DNA from: Mesorhizobium sp. M00.F.Ca.ET.216.01.1.1
GTDB taxonomy: Bacteria; Pseudomonadota; Alphaproteobacteria; Rhizobiales; Rhizobiaceae
Assembly: GCF_004010325.2 (NCBI RefSeq)
Contig: NZ_SADR02000005.1
Span: forward strand, 62,001-126,000
DNA length: 64,000 bases
Reading direction: 5' to 3'
This document shows positions 8,940-18,307 of the stretch, piece by piece. Both the position numbers and the translations under genes were made by a program. The notes beneath the pieces were generated by a model that saw only the letters and a program-made list of their open reading frames with translations, did no database searches and was not told where the DNA came from. Position 1 is the stretch's first letter. Every line of letters starts with the position of its first letter.

Positions 8940-10280
8940 ATGAATATTCCTTCCACCTTGAAGACGACGGGACGCGCAGCCCTGCTGGGCTCGCTCGCTC
9001 TCGCAGCACTGGGTTCGGTCGCCGCATTGGCGCAGGAAGCGGCTCCGGCCGCACCGGCTGCGCCCGCGCCTGCGCTCGATACCGGCAACACCGCTTGGAT
9101 GCTGACCTCGACGGCGCTTGTGCTGATGATGACGATCCCGGGCCTGGCGCTGTTCTACGGCGGCATGGTGCGCCAGAAGAACGTGCTCGCCACGATCATG
9201 CAGAGCTTTGCCATCACCTGTCTGGTGACGGTGCTGTGGTTCATGTTCGGCTATTCGCTGGCCTTCTCGGACGGCGGCGGCACGCAGGCTTATGTCGGCG
9301 GCTTCTCGAAGTTCTTCCACCACGGCATCACCGTTTCCACGCTGTGGCTACCGGGGGTGGCGAACATTCCTGAATTCGTCTTCTCGATGTTCCAGCTGAC
9401 CTTCGCCATCATCACGCCGGCGCTGATTGCCGGTGCCTTCGCCGAACGCATGAAATTCTCGGCACTGCTGATCTTCATGGGACTGTGGCTGCTGTTCGTC
9501 TATGCCCCGATCGCGCATTGGGTCTGGGGCGGCGGCTTCCTCGGCAGCGCCGGCGTTCTCGATTTCGCCGGCGGCACCGTCGTTCACATCAATGCCGGTG
9601 TCGCCGGCCTGGTCTGCGCGCTCGTTCTCGGCAAGCGCGAAGGCTACGGCACCGCCAACATGGCGCCGCACAACCTCGTCTATTCGGTGATCGGTGCCTC
9701 GCTGCTGTGGGTCGGCTGGTTCGGCTTCAATGCCGGATCGGAACTGGCGGCCGACGGCCTTGCCGGCGCGGCGATGATGAACACGCAGGTTGCGACCGCG
9801 GCCGCGGCGCTTGCCTGGATGTTCGCGGAATGGATCGTCGCCAAGAAGCCGAGCGTGCTCGGCATCATCTCGGGCGCCGTTGCCGGCCTGGTCGCGGTGA
9901 CGCCGGCTTCGGGTTTCGTCAACCCGACCGGCGCCTTCATCATCGGCATCGTCGCCGGCGTGCTGTGCTACCTCTCGGCGGTCAAGGTCAAGCACATGTT
10001 CGGCTATGACGACTCGCTCGATGCCTTCGGCGTGCACGGCGTCGGCGGCGTCATCGGTGCGCTGCTCACCGGCGCGCTCGCCGATCCGGAGATCAACGCA
10101 CTCGGCAAGGGCGCCTCGGTCGCTACCCAGCTCTATGGCATCGTCTTCACCATCCTGTGGACGGCGATCGCAACCTTCGTCATCCTCTACATCGTCAAGG
10201 CGCTGGTCGGCCTGCGTCCCAGCTCGCAGGAAGAGATCGAAGGCCTCGACATCAGCCAGCATGGCGAAGTGGTGCCGTGA
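8940..10280 (+). CDS. amtB: Ammonium transporter AmtB
   Basis: This inner-membrane ammonium channel of 446 aa has a cleavable-looking leader (residues 1-30, ending ALAQEAAPA) followed by a low-complexity Ala/Pro stretch and about eleven hydrophobic segments. Signatures include LFYGGMVRQKNVL, IAHWVWGGGFL, DFAGGTVVHINAG (pore His) and DAFGVHGVGGVIGALLTG (second pore His). ATG 8940 is preceded by a GGAGA site, and a longer in-frame extension would overlap glnK. It is co-transcribed with glnK and followed by a strong terminator. Confidence 0.96.
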   Translation: MNIPSTLKTTGRAALLGSLALAALGSVAALAQEAAPAAPAAPAPALDTGNTAWMLTSTALVLMMTIPGLALFYGGMVRQKNVLATIMQSFAITCLVTVLWFMFGYSLAFSDGGGTQAYVGGFSKFFHHGITVSTLWLPGVANIPEFVFSMFQLTFAIITPALIAGAFAERMKFSALLIFMGLWLLFVYAPIAHWVWGGGFLGSAGVLDFAGGTVVHINAGVAGLVCALVLGKREGYGTANMAPHNLVYSVIGASLLWVGWFGFNAGSELAADGLAGAAMMNTQVATAAAALAWMFAEWIVAKKPSVLGIISGAVAGLVAVTPASGFVNPTGAFIIGIVAGVLCYLSAVKVKHMFGYDDSLDAFGVHGVGGVIGALLTGALADPEINALGKGASVATQLYGIVFTILWTAIATFVILYIVKALVGLRPSSQEEIEGLDISQHGEVVP

Positions 10281-10360
10281 GGCATTGATTGTCCGGCGCC
10301 GGGTTTTTGCTGGCGCCGAAAAGATCCCGTCGTGACGCTCCCGAAACGGGCTCACGCATT

Positions 10361-10392
10361 GAGGCCCGGAACACATCCGGGCCTCTTTTTTT
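10361..10392 (+). terminator. Rho-independent terminator of glnK-amtB
   Basis: A 9-base perfect stem, gaggcccgg (10361-10369) and ccgggcctc (10377-10385), with a 7-base loop is followed by seven T residues. It is a textbook intrinsic terminator 80 bases after the amtB stop. Confidence 0.92.
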
Positions 10393-10552
10393 GCCGTGCA
10401 GCGCCGCGTCGGCGGCGGTTCGGGCTCGATCACATTCGCTTGATGAGGCACTTGATCGACCGCTGCTGTGAAACATCGGCCGTGCCGGTTCCGAACTGGG
10501 GTGGCGATCGTCGTTTGGGCGCTCGTCACAACAACAGGGAAGGAACAATATC

Positions 10553-10828
10553 ATGAACATCAGGAACATCTGCCTCGGAGCGCTTGCTCTTTCCATGGTC
10601 AGCGGCGCCGCCTTTGCCGGCGCTCTGGACGAACCCGACAACATGGCGCCGTTCTTCACGGACTCCAGCATGAAGACCATGAAGCCGAAGGCAGAGTTCA
10701 AGGCTGCCTTCACGGCGATGCCGATGGAAAAGCAGAAAGCGATGAAGAAGGAATGCAATGACCCGGCGATGAGCAAGCCGCATGCCGAGTTCTGCGCGAA
10801 TGTTCTGGCGCTCGGTGGCGCCAACTAA
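10553..10828 (+). CDS. Small secreted protein, unknown function
   Basis: This 91-aa protein has a clear Sec signal peptide (NICLGALALSMVSGAAFAG, cleavage after AFA) and a mature region of about 69 residues rich in Met and Lys. The mature part has two cysteines (CNDPAMSKPHAEFC) that could form a periplasmic disulfide. I do not recognise a family. The start follows a GGAAGGA site. It is separated from amtB by a terminator and followed by a GC-rich hairpin, so it is probably a monocistronic gene. Confidence 0.75.
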   Translation: MNIRNICLGALALSMVSGAAFAGALDEPDNMAPFFTDSSMKTMKPKAEFKAAFTAMPMEKQKAMKKECNDPAMSKPHAEFCANVLALGGAN

Positions 10829-10873
10829 GGCATGAACCCGAAAGCCGCTTAGCTCGATTCTCGGCTGCGGTTG

Positions 10874-10899
10874 CCCGTCCCGGTTCACGCCGGGGCGGG
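10874..10899 (+). terminator. Putative terminator hairpin
   Basis: CCCGTCCCGG (10874-10883) pairs with CCGGGGCGGG (10890-10899) with one G-U pair and a 6-base loop. The following tract (TGTTTGCATTT) is only partly T-rich, so strength is uncertain. It lies 45 bases after the small secreted protein gene. Confidence 0.55.
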
Positions 10900-11052
10900 T
10901 GTTTGCATTTCTGAAGCCGCTTTCCGCGTAGCAGATGCCGGCGCGCGCCCCATGGTTAATGCTGCCTTAACCTTCCCGCCGATAGTCTGGTAGCCGAATC
11001 TGCCGGAGTGCGTCATGCGCCCGGCCAGTCCATGACAAACGGGGAAAGAGGC

Positions 11053-13713
11053 ATGCGTTCAGGGGCTTCAGCACCGCTCGCGCTGACCGACACGGGGCAC
11101 GGCATGCAGGCATTCGCGCGACGCCAGGTCGGCCGGCTGGCCGGCGCCGGCCTGTTCGTGCTGGTCGCCTTCGGTGTTGCCAGCCTTGCCACCTGGAACG
11201 TTGCCGATCCGAGTTTCTCGCATGCCACCAACAATACCGTCACCAACGCCATGGGCTATACGGGTGCGGTCTTCTCCGACCTTGCCATGCAGTTCTTCGG
11301 CCTCGCCGCCGTCGCAGCCCTGGTGCCGGCGGTGGTCTGGGGGTTCCTGCTGTTCACCGCGCGCGGCGTCGACAGGCTGCCGAAGCGCGGGCTTTCGTGG
11401 TTCGGTTTTGCGCTGCTTGCCGCGGCGATCGCCGGCTGCGTGGTGCCGCCCAAGACGTGGCCGCTGCCAACCGGCCTCGGCGGCGTGTTCGGCGACATGG
11501 TGCTCAAGATCCCCGGGCTCTTCATCGGCGGCTATCCGACCGGCCTCATCGCCAGCGTGCTCGTCGTGCTGCTCATCGCACCGGCGCTGTGGCTGTTTGC
11601 CCATGGCTCGGCGCTGATTGCGCGCAAGAACGGTTTTGCCGTCCTGGAGCAGCCTGCCGCACCCGATCCTCGCGACCAGGACGACCTGCTTTTCGACAAT
11701 GACGACGACGAGGGCGACGAGGGCATATTGGCGCTCGGCGCCATCACCCACTGGTGGCTGTCGCTACGTGCCTATCTTCGCCGCCGCGCCGCGCGCCGCC
11801 GGGAGGAGCGGGACGAGTACGAGCCGGAGCTGGAACCGCGAGCCAGCGCCTGGCGCCGCGCCGCCGAACGAGTCGAATCGGCCGAGTTCGCCGAAGCGCG
11901 GATGAGCCCGGACGGTCGCGCCCGCGTCGAGCCGGAATTCTTCGCCGCCATGGTCAACGACCGCAGCGTCTCGCTCGACCCCGACGATGCCGATGTCTTC
12001 GATGATAACGACGACATGGATTTCGCCCCCGAGCCCGCAGGCCAGCGTCGCGCCGCGCCAACCGCGAAGGTGCAGAATTTCCGCTCCGATGCCGCCACCC
12101 GCGTCGAGGCGCCGGCGCCGCGTCCGGTTCCGGGCGCTCGCGTCCAGCGCGAGGCGCAGACCTCGCTGATCGGCTCGGAAAAATTCGAAATGCCGTCGCT
12201 GCATTTCCTCTCCGAGCCGAAGAACGTCGTGCGCGATGCCAGCCTGTCCAAGGACGCACTGGAGCAGAACGCGCGCCTGCTCGAGGGTGTGCTGGAGGAT
12301 TTCGGCGTCAAGGGCGAGATCATCCACGTCCGCCCAGGCCCGGTCGTCACCCTCTATGAGCTCGAGCCGGCGCCCGGCATCAAATCGTCGCGCGTCATCG
12401 GCCTGTCCGACGACATCGCCCGCTCGATGAGCGCGATCGCCTGCCGCGTCGCCGTGGTGCCCGGCCGTAATGCGATCGGTATCGAGCTGCCCAATGCCAA
12501 GCGCGAGACCGTCTACCTGCGCGAGATCATGGCCAGCCGCGATTTCGAGACGACCAAGGCCAAGCTGGCGCTGGCGCTCGGCAAGACAATCAACGGCGAG
12601 GCGGTCATCGTCGACATCGCCAAGATGCCGCACGTGCTGGTCGCCGGCACCACCGGCTCGGGCAAGTCGGTCGCCATCAACACCATGATCCTGTCGCTGC
12701 TCTACCGGCTGACGCCGCAGGACTGCCGGCTGATCATGATCGACCCGAAAATGCTGGAGCTCTCGGTCTATGACGGCATCCCGCACCTTTTGACCCCGGT
12801 GGTCACCGATCCGAAGAAAGCGGTGGTGGCGCTGAAATGGACCGTGCGCGAGATGGAGGACCGCTACCGCAAGATGTCGAAGGTCGGCGTCCGCAACATC
12901 GACGGTTTTAACGCACGCGTGCAGCAGGCAGAGAAGAAGGGCGAAAGGATTTCGCGCACAGTGCAGACGGGCTTCGACCGCCAGACCGGCGAGGCGATCT
13001 ACGAGACGGAGAACCTCGATCTCGAGCCGATGCCCTACATCGTCGTCATCATCGACGAGATGGCCGACCTGATGATGGTTGCCGGCAAGGACATCGAAGG
13101 CGCGGTGCAGCGTCTGGCGCAGATGGCGCGTGCCGCCGGCATCCATGTCATCATGGCGACGCAGCGCCCGTCAGTCGACGTCATCACCGGTACGATCAAG
13201 GCCAACTTCCCGACCCGCATATCCTTCCAGGTGACGTCGAAGATCGACAGCCGCACCATCCTGGGCGAACAGGGCGCCGAGCAGCTGCTCGGCATGGGCG
13301 ACATGCTCTACATGGCCGGCGGCGGCCGCATCCAGCGCGTGCACGGTCCCTTCGTCTCCGACGATGAGGTCGAAAGAATCGTCGCGCATCTGAAGCTGCA
13401 GGGCGTGCCGGAATATCTCGACGCCATCACCGAGGATGACGACGAGGACGACGACGAGCCTTCGGGCAAGGGTGGATCCAGCGGCGGTGGCGGCGGCAAT
13501 TTCGAGGATTCCGACGATCCCTATGACCAGGCGGTTGCCGTGGTGCTGCGCGACGGCAAGGCCTCGACCAGCTACATCCAGCGCCGGCTCGGCATCGGCT
13601 ACAACCGCGCCGCCTCGATCATCGAGAAGATGGAGAAGGAAGGCATTGTCGGTCCGGCCAACCACGCCGGAAAGCGCGAGATCCTGGTACCGACGGAGGA
13701 CGACAAGTTCTAA
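11053..13713 (+). CDS. ftsK: DNA translocase FtsK
   Basis: This septal DNA translocase couples chromosome segregation to division. The 886-aa protein has four N-terminal hydrophobic segments (about residues 20-195), an acidic low-complexity linker, and a RecA-like motor with Walker [15 protein letters not shown] and Walker [15 protein letters not shown]-terminal winged-helix gamma domain ([20 protein letters not shown]) recognises KOPS-type DNA. An Asp/Glu and Gly-rich spacer precedes gamma. ATG 11053 is chosen for its GGGAAAGAG site; GTG 11008 and ATG 11032 are in-frame alternatives. Confidence 0.95.
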   Translation: MRSGASAPLALTDTGHGMQAFARRQVGRLAGAGLFVLVAFGVASLATWNVADPSFSHATNNTVTNAMGYTGAVFSDLAMQFFGLAAVAALVPAVVWGFLLFTARGVDRLPKRGLSWFGFALLAAAIAGCVVPPKTWPLPTGLGGVFGDMVLKIPGLFIGGYPTGLIASVLVVLLIAPALWLFAHGSALIARKNGFAVLEQPAAPDPRDQDDLLFDNDDDEGDEGILALGAITHWWLSLRAYLRRRAARRREERDEYEPELEPRASAWRRAAERVESAEFAEARMSPDGRARVEPEFFAAMVNDRSVSLDPDDADVFDDNDDMDFAPEPAGQRRAAPTAKVQNFRSDAATRVEAPAPRPVPGARVQREAQTSLIGSEKFEMPSLHFLSEPKNVVRDASLSKDALEQNARLLEGVLEDFGVKGEIIHVRPGPVVTLYELEPAPGIKSSRVIGLSDDIARSMSAIACRVAVVPGRNAIGIELPNAKRETVYLREIMASRDFETTKAKLALALGKTINGEAVIVDIAKMPHVLVAGTTGSGKSVAINTMILSLLYRLTPQDCRLIMIDPKMLELSVYDGIPHLLTPVVTDPKKAVVALKWTVREMEDRYRKMSKVGVRNIDGFNARVQQAEKKGERISRTVQTGFDRQTGEAIYETENLDLEPMPYIVVIIDEMADLMMVAGKDIEGAVQRLAQMARAAGIHVIMATQRPSVDVITGTIKANFPTRISFQVTSKIDSRTILGEQGAEQLLGMGDMLYMAGGGRIQRVHGPFVSDDEVERIVAHLKLQGVPEYLDAITEDDDEDDDEPSGKGGSSGGGGGNFEDSDDPYDQAVAVVLRDGKASTSYIQRRLGIGYNRAASIIEKMEKEGIVGPANHAGKREILVPTEDDKF

Positions 13714-13836
13714 GCGCATGACCCCGAAAATCGGATTCGATTTTTGCTTCGCTGATCTTCGGTTCGGAAAAGGATCATGCGCAAAATCTAAGTGCTACAG
13801 CGTCCTTTGCGCGTCCAATGGGACGCGCGGCGCTGT
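13714..13836. repeat. RIME-like intergenic palindrome, copy 1
   Basis: The element starts at the base after the ftsK stop with gcgcatgaccccgaaaa. It contains an inverted terminal pair (gcgcatga at 13714, tcatgcgc at 13775-13782) and a second palindrome, gcgcgtcc/ggacgcgc, within 13798-13835. Nearly the same sequence occurs at 31541-31646, with a related form at 30786-30905. Such modular palindromes are dispersed through rhizobial genomes. Nothing else is seen in the 259-base gap. Confidence 0.8.
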
Positions 13837-13972
13837 GGTCCGATAGGCGGGGGCGGAGCCGGCAACTTTGAACCTCTTGGCGCGTTGCTGCGACTGAGCG
13901 CTGTCGACCCGCCAAACTTAAGCCCAACTGGGGGCCCAGAGCGACAACACGAAACAGACGAGAGTGACCAGT

Positions 13973-14656
13973 ATGAAAAACTCATCCTTCGCCCCGATCA
14001 GCGACTTTGCCCCAACCCGCCGCCAGGTGCTTGGCCTCGGTCTGGTCCTTGCCGGCGCTGCGGCGATCAACGTCGTGCCGGGATTCCAGTTGCTGGCGTC
14101 GGCGCAGGCTGCGGTGCCGGCGACGGCGCAAAAGATCGCCGACCATTTTTCCTCGGTCAAATCGATGACCGGCGAGTTCGTGCAGTTCGGGCCCAAGGGC
14201 GAGCAGACCGGCGGCAAGTTCTTTCTCGAACGGCCGGGCAAGATCCGCTTCAACTATGACGGAGCGTCGAATTTCAGGGTGATCTCCGACGGCAAGTCGG
14301 TGGTCATCCTCAACAAGAGACTGAACACGTCCGATCTCTATCCGCTGTCGAAGACGCCACTGAAGCTGTTGCTCGACGACAGGATCGACCTCTCAGGCGG
14401 CCGCGTCAGAAGCGTCAAGGAAGAGAACGACCTCACCACCATCCAGCTTGCCGACAAATCGGTGTTCGGCAATTCGAAGATCACGATGATGTTCGATCCA
14501 AAATCCTACGAGCTGCGGCAGTGGACCATCACCGATGCGCAAGGCAAGGACACGACGGTGATGATCTTCAACGTGAGGGAAGGCGTGAGTTTTGCCCCTG
14601 ACACCTTCGCCATCGACTATACGGCCAACCGCGAGTTGAACACCAAGACGCGCTAG
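13973..14656 (+). CDS. LolA-like outer-membrane lipoprotein carrier protein
   Basis: This 227-aa exported protein resembles LolA, which ferries lipoproteins across the periplasm. After the leader come IADHFSSVKSMTGEFVQFGP and FFLERPGKIRFNYD, both typical of LolA. The leader contains TRRQVLGLGLVLAGAAA, a twin-arginine-like motif, so export may use Tat rather than Sec. ATG 13973 is used; GTG 13964 is a possible start three codons upstream. It sits between ftsK and xthA, an arrangement I recall from other rhizobia. Confidence 0.85.
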   Translation: MKNSSFAPISDFAPTRRQVLGLGLVLAGAAAINVVPGFQLLASAQAAVPATAQKIADHFSSVKSMTGEFVQFGPKGEQTGGKFFLERPGKIRFNYDGASNFRVISDGKSVVILNKRLNTSDLYPLSKTPLKLLLDDRIDLSGGRVRSVKEENDLTTIQLADKSVFGNSKITMMFDPKSYELRQWTITDAQGKDTTVMIFNVREGVSFAPDTFAIDYTANRELNTKTR

Positions 14657-14843
14657 CTTTCCATCGCTGTGGGAAGGGTGAGGGGCAGTACCGAGATCGA
14701 CCATGACATCAACAGGGGTCTGGCCAAGCGCGGCGAGCTTGTTTTTGCGGTGCGCGGCTGGCAGTAGTTTCCGGGACTGACTTTCAAAAGGTGTCATTCC
14801 CGTCGGAGCCATCTGGCGGATCTTGCGTTGCCGGAACCCGCAC

Positions 14844-15650
14844 ATGCCCTTTTCCATCGCCACCTGGAACATCAACTCCGTCCGCCTGCGCATGCCGCTC
14901 GTCGAGCGCCTGCTTCTGGAACAGGCTCCCGATGTGCTCTGCCTGCAGGAGACGAAAGTTCCGGACGAGCTGTTTCCCGAGGCAGCCTTCCGCAAGCTCG
15001 GCTACACCCACATCGCCTTCCACGGCCAGAAGGGCTATCACGGCGTGGCGACGGTTGCGCGCCGCCCGATCGCGGTGGTCGAGAAGCGCCGCTTCTGCGA
15101 AATCGACGACAGCCGGCATCTTTCCGTCACCGTTCGCGCCGGCGGCAAGTCGATCCTGCTGCACAATTTCTACGTCCCGGCCGGCGGTGACGAGCCGGAC
15201 CCCGTCATCAACCGCAAGTTCAGGCACAAGCTGGATTTCGTCGCCGAGATGAACGCTGTCCGCGCCGAGCATGACGAGGTCTCCGGTTCGGTCCTGGTCG
15301 GCGATCTCAACATCGCGCCGCTGGAGCACGACGTCTGGTCGCACAAGCAGCTTTTGAACGTCGTCAGCCACACGCCGGTGGAGACGGAAGGTTTTGAGGC
15401 GATGCGGCTTGCCGGCGACTGGGTCGATCTGATGCGGCTCAACGTGCCTTATGAGCAGAAGCTCTACACCTGGTGGAGCTATCGCGCGCAGGATTGGGAA
15501 GCGTCGGATCGCGGCCGGCGGCTCGATCATGTCTGGTCGTCGCCAAACCTGGTGCAGAACTTTGCCGGCTACGAAATCCTGCGGCTGGCGCGCGGGTGGG
15601 AGCGACCGTCCGACCATGTGCCTGTTATCGCGCGGTTCGACCTGGACTAG
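14844..15650 (+). CDS. xthA: Exodeoxyribonuclease III
   Basis: This AP endonuclease / 3'-exonuclease of base-excision repair is 268 aa long. It starts MPFSIATWNINSVRLRM (Asn10 of the active site), has the metal-binding Glu36 in LCLQETKVPD, the catalytic GDLNIAPLEHDVW, and the closing RPSDHVPVIARFDLD containing the catalytic Asp-His pair. The ATG at 14844 is chosen by alignment to the conserved start; a seven-residue extension is possible. It follows the LolA-like gene by 187 bases. Confidence 0.94.
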   Translation: MPFSIATWNINSVRLRMPLVERLLLEQAPDVLCLQETKVPDELFPEAAFRKLGYTHIAFHGQKGYHGVATVARRPIAVVEKRRFCEIDDSRHLSVTVRAGGKSILLHNFYVPAGGDEPDPVINRKFRHKLDFVAEMNAVRAEHDEVSGSVLVGDLNIAPLEHDVWSHKQLLNVVSHTPVETEGFEAMRLAGDWVDLMRLNVPYEQKLYTWWSYRAQDWEASDRGRRLDHVWSSPNLVQNFAGYEILRLARGWERPSDHVPVIARFDLD

Positions 15651-15703
15651 TTACCCGTAGACAACGGGTTCGGCGACGGAAAGCCGTTCTGTGGCGATCC
15701 TTC

Positions 15704-15862
15704 GCGCCCCCCTCTGTCCTGCCGGACATCTCCCCCACAAGGGGCGAGATCGGCGGCTTCATCGCTCCGCTCACTCATGCGGCAATGGAAATTAGCGAAA
15801 GCCGCGATGACGGCCAATCTCCCCACAAGTGGGGGAGATGTCCGGTAGGACAGAGGGGGCGC
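15704..15862. repeat. Long inverted repeat between xthA and the cNMP gene
   Basis: Arms of about 30 bases, beginning gcgcccccctctgtcct at 15704 and ending gtaggacagagggggcgc at 15862, face each other across about 90 bases. Inner inverted copies of the ggagat/ctccccc module lie inside. A related, less perfect element occurs at 43767-43934, and its core hairpin recurs at 61273-61297. It sits between convergent genes and could serve as a bidirectional terminator. Confidence 0.75.
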
Positions 15863-15902
15863 TGTCCCATAGGCCTCTCAAAGGTTCCGCTAGGCATGGA
15901 GC

Positions 15903-16358
15903 TCAGCCTTCGAAGCGCGGCGCCAGCTTTTCGATGCGGCGGATCATCGCCTGGAACTCCTCGGAAATGCGGTGGTGCAGCTGCACTGCCAGTTCGGGAT
16001 ATTCTTCGAGGATGCGGTGGAACATCTTGCGGCTGAGCCGCAGCACTTCCGAATCGATTTCGGCGAACGCGCTGGTCAGCCGGTTGGTGTCGGCGATCAA
16101 CGCCAGTTCGCTCAACATGGTGCCGGGGCCGGCGGTGCCTATCGGAATGCGTTCGCCATTTTGCTCGCGATAGAGCACGATGCGCCCGCTGACCACGACA
16201 TAGGCCGAATCGGCCGCGTCGTCCTCGCGGTAAAGCTTGTGGTCGGCTTGCAGCATGGTGGTTTCGGCGCCGAAGGCGAGCAGGCGCAACTGTTCCTGCG
16301 TGAAGCCCTCGAAGAGCCTCACGGCGGACAGGATGCGGATATCGTCATCCAGCGCCAT
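15903..16358 (-). CDS. Cyclic nucleotide-binding domain protein without HTH
   Basis: This 151-aa protein is little more than a cNMP-binding (CRP-like) beta-roll: LFEGFTQEQLRLLAFGAE, YREDDAADSAYVVVSGRIVLY, and the phosphate-binding-cassette region around GPGTMLSELALIADTNRLTSA. The usual Arg of the cassette is present in NRLTS. There is no helix-turn-helix domain, so it is not a CRP/FNR transcription factor by itself. The ligand is unknown. It lies 119 bases downstream of the response regulator on the same strand and may be co-expressed. Confidence 0.85.
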   Translation of the reverse strand: MALDDDIRILSAVRLFEGFTQEQLRLLAFGAETTMLQADHKLYREDDAADSAYVVVSGRIVLYREQNGERIPIGTAGPGTMLSELALIADTNRLTSAFAEIDSEVLRLSRKMFHRILEEYPELAVQLHHRISEEFQAMIRRIEKLAPRFEG

Positions 16359-16477
16359 CTAGCTGTGTCCCCGAACGGTCAGTCCAATCCCTCCTTTGCG
16401 AGTCGATCCAGAACCACCTCCCACCAGGATCGCACCCGAAAGCGGCCCGCCCGACCGCTCATTGGATAATGAAATGT

Positions 16478-17161
16478 TTAAGGAACCAGCTTGTAGCCGC
16501 CGCTTTCTGTCACAAGAATTTCCGCATTGGAAGGATCGCGCTCGATCTTCTGGCGCAGACGGTAGACATGTGTTTCCAGCGTGTGCGTTGTGACGCCGGA
16601 ATTATAACCCCAGACTTCCTCGAGCAGCACGTCGCGCGTCACCACCTTCTGGTCGGCGCGATAGAGATATTTAATGATCGAGGCTTCCTTTTCGGTCAGT
16701 CGCACCTTGGCGCCGCGCGGGTCGATCAGCAGCTTCTGGCTGGGCTTGAAGGTGTAGGGGCCGACCGAGAAGGTGGCGTCCTCGCTCTGCTCGTGCTGGC
16801 GCAGCTGCGCGCGGATGCGGGCGAGCAGCACGGCGAAGCGGAACGGTTTGGTCACGTAGTCGTTGGCGCCGGCCTCGAGGCCGAGAATGGTGTCGGAATC
16901 GGTGTCGTGGCCGGTCAGCATGATGATCGGCGCCTTGTAGCCGCCCTTGCGCAGAATCTTGACCGCCTCGCGGCCGTCCATGTCGGGCAGCCCGACGTCC
17001 ATGATCAGCAAATCGATGAGGCCGCCGCGGGCCGCGGCGACGCCTTTCGCGGCGGTCGCTTCCTGCAGGACGTCGAATTCCTCATAGAGAGCCAGTTGCT
17101 CGACAAGCGTGCCGCGCAGGTCATCATCGTCGTCGACGATCAGAATGGTACGTGATGTCAT
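16478..17161 (-). CDS. OmpR-family two-component response regulator
   Basis: This 227-aa regulator has a receiver domain (residues 1-120) with acidic pocket DDDDD, phospho-acceptor Asp55 in LLIMDVGLPDMDG and Lys in YVTKPF. It is followed by an OmpR/PhoB winged helix (KVRLTEKEASIIKYLYRAD to THTLETHVYRLRQKIE). No histidine kinase is adjacent, so the partner lies elsewhere. It resembles the CenR-type envelope regulators of Alphaproteobacteria, but I cannot confirm that by eye, so no symbol is given. Confidence 0.88.
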   Translation of the reverse strand: MTSRTILIVDDDDDLRGTLVEQLALYEEFDVLQEATAAKGVAAARGGLIDLLIMDVGLPDMDGREAVKILRKGGYKAPIIMLTGHDTDSDTILGLEAGANDYVTKPFRFAVLLARIRAQLRQHEQSEDATFSVGPYTFKPSQKLLIDPRGAKVRLTEKEASIIKYLYRADQKVVTRDVLLEEVWGYNSGVTTHTLETHVYRLRQKIERDPSNAEILVTESGGYKLVP

Positions 17162-17245
17162 GGCTCAATCCGTTGTTTTGAAAAGAATAATCAGTTGACC
17201 GTCCTCCGTTTATGCGGAAGCTGACCGGCACAACAGCCGATCACA

Positions 17246-17842
17246 GTGATTTGTTCCGTGACACGATCATACAAGAAAAAACGCGCATGCAATGAGGCGA
17301 GCGCAATTTTGCCAAAAGGGCTTCGCGTGCTTACCGTGCGCGCCAGGCCAGGCAATGGCAGCCAAGGGCTGCTGCGGGCCGGCAATCTGGTGTTCGCCTG
17401 TGCATTGGGACGGGGTGGCATCAAGGCCGACAAGCGCGAAGGCGATGGCGCCACGCCACTTGCCTCGATGCGGATATTGTCAGGATATTTTCGCGGGGAT
17501 CATTTTCCTGGCGGCCGCAGAACCCGGTTGGCGATGACGCCGATCGGCCCCGATCTCGGCTGGTGCGAGGTCCCCGACGACCGCAACTACAATCGTCCGG
17601 TGAAGATCCCCTACGGCGCCAGCCACGAGCGGATGCTGCGTGCCGACCGCCTCTATGACGCCTGCCTGGTGCTCGACTGGAACATTTCGCCGCGCCGCCG
17701 CGGGCGCGGCAGCGCCATCTTCTTTCATCTGGCGCGTCCCGGCTTTACGCCGACGCAAGGCTGCGTGGCGGTGACGGCGCGCACAATGGCGCGGCTGCTG
17801 CCGCTGCTGTCCGACCGCACGGTGGTGAAGGTGGTGAGGTAG
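17246..17842 (+). CDS. L,D-transpeptidase (YkuD domain) family protein
   Basis: This is a probable L,D-transpeptidase catalytic domain that forms or modifies peptidoglycan cross-links. The C-terminal half carries IFFHLARPGFTPTQGCVAV, which corresponds to the family active site (His, then S/T-x-G-C, with the nucleophilic Cys). There is no clear signal peptide in the 198-residue form from GTG 17246, and in-frame TTG 17309 and GTG 17327 are plausible shorter starts. The gene is convergent with DUF1127, and a strong inverted repeat lies between them. Confidence 0.82.
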   Translation: MICSVTRSYKKKRACNEASAILPKGLRVLTVRARPGNGSQGLLRAGNLVFACALGRGGIKADKREGDGATPLASMRILSGYFRGDHFPGGRRTRLAMTPIGPDLGWCEVPDDRNYNRPVKIPYGASHERMLRADRLYDACLVLDWNISPRRRGRGSAIFFHLARPGFTPTQGCVAVTARTMARLLPLLSDRTVVKVVR

Positions 17843-17860
17843 GGGAGTAGGAGAATAGGG

Positions 17861-17923
17861 AGTAGGGGAGTAGGGTATGATACGCACGTCGGCGTCGGCC
17901 TAACTTTCCCCTACTCCCCTACT
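17861..17923. terminator. Bidirectional terminator-like inverted repeat
   Basis: A 15-base perfect inverted repeat, agtaggggagtaggg (17861-17875) and ccctactcccctact (17909-17923), encloses 33 bases. It lies between the convergent L,D-transpeptidase and DUF1127 genes and fills their intergenic space. The left arm is preceded by degenerate direct copies of the same motif (17840-17860). No T-run is present. Confidence 0.6.
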
Positions 17924-17925
17924 CT

Positions 17926-18177
17926 CTATCTCGGCCTCTGCCAGCCGATGTCGAGAAGGCCCAACCGGCCGAGTTCCTTATCCATCGCACGCGCGATGTC
18001 CTTCCGTTCACCGCCGATGTCGCGCAATTGGCGATCGGAGAGATCCTCGACGTTGTCGTGTGAGAGATTAGGCTCATATGGAAGGTTGAGCGCAATTTTC
18101 GCGTGGCGAAGCCACTCGAACAGCTCGCGGAACCAGACTGGGCGGACGACTGCAGGCTTCAGAACGGTCTGTGACAT
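17926..18177 (-). CDS. DUF1127 domain protein
   Basis: This 83-aa small protein has the C-terminal hallmark of DUF1127, DLSDRQLRDIGGERKDIARAM, preceded by a short basic/aromatic helix WFRELFEWLRHAK. Rhizobial DUF1127 proteins are small, often arginine-rich, and some influence RNA turnover and phosphate or carbon uptake. This one has a longer N-terminal part than the shortest members. It is divergent from the LysR gene with a 130-base gap that should contain both promoters. Confidence 0.88.
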   Translation of the reverse strand: MSQTVLKPAVVRPVWFRELFEWLRHAKIALNLPYEPNLSHDNVEDLSDRQLRDIGGERKDIARAMDKELGRLGLLDIGWQRPR

Positions 18178-18307
18178 GGCTTGATCCGTTTCATCCGGAT
18201 ATCAAATCCGGTTTGACAGTGTTTCGATGACCGCATCATGCCGGATTGAAATTCCTAGGGGAAACGAGTAGTTTTTTCCAGATCATCAAGTTTTATTTGG
18301 AGATCAA

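Noticed and set aside
17246..17308. N-terminal signal peptide of the L,D-transpeptidase
   Set aside because: The region from GTG 17246 is basic and lacks a hydrophobic core, so no export signal is claimed and the start remains uncertain.
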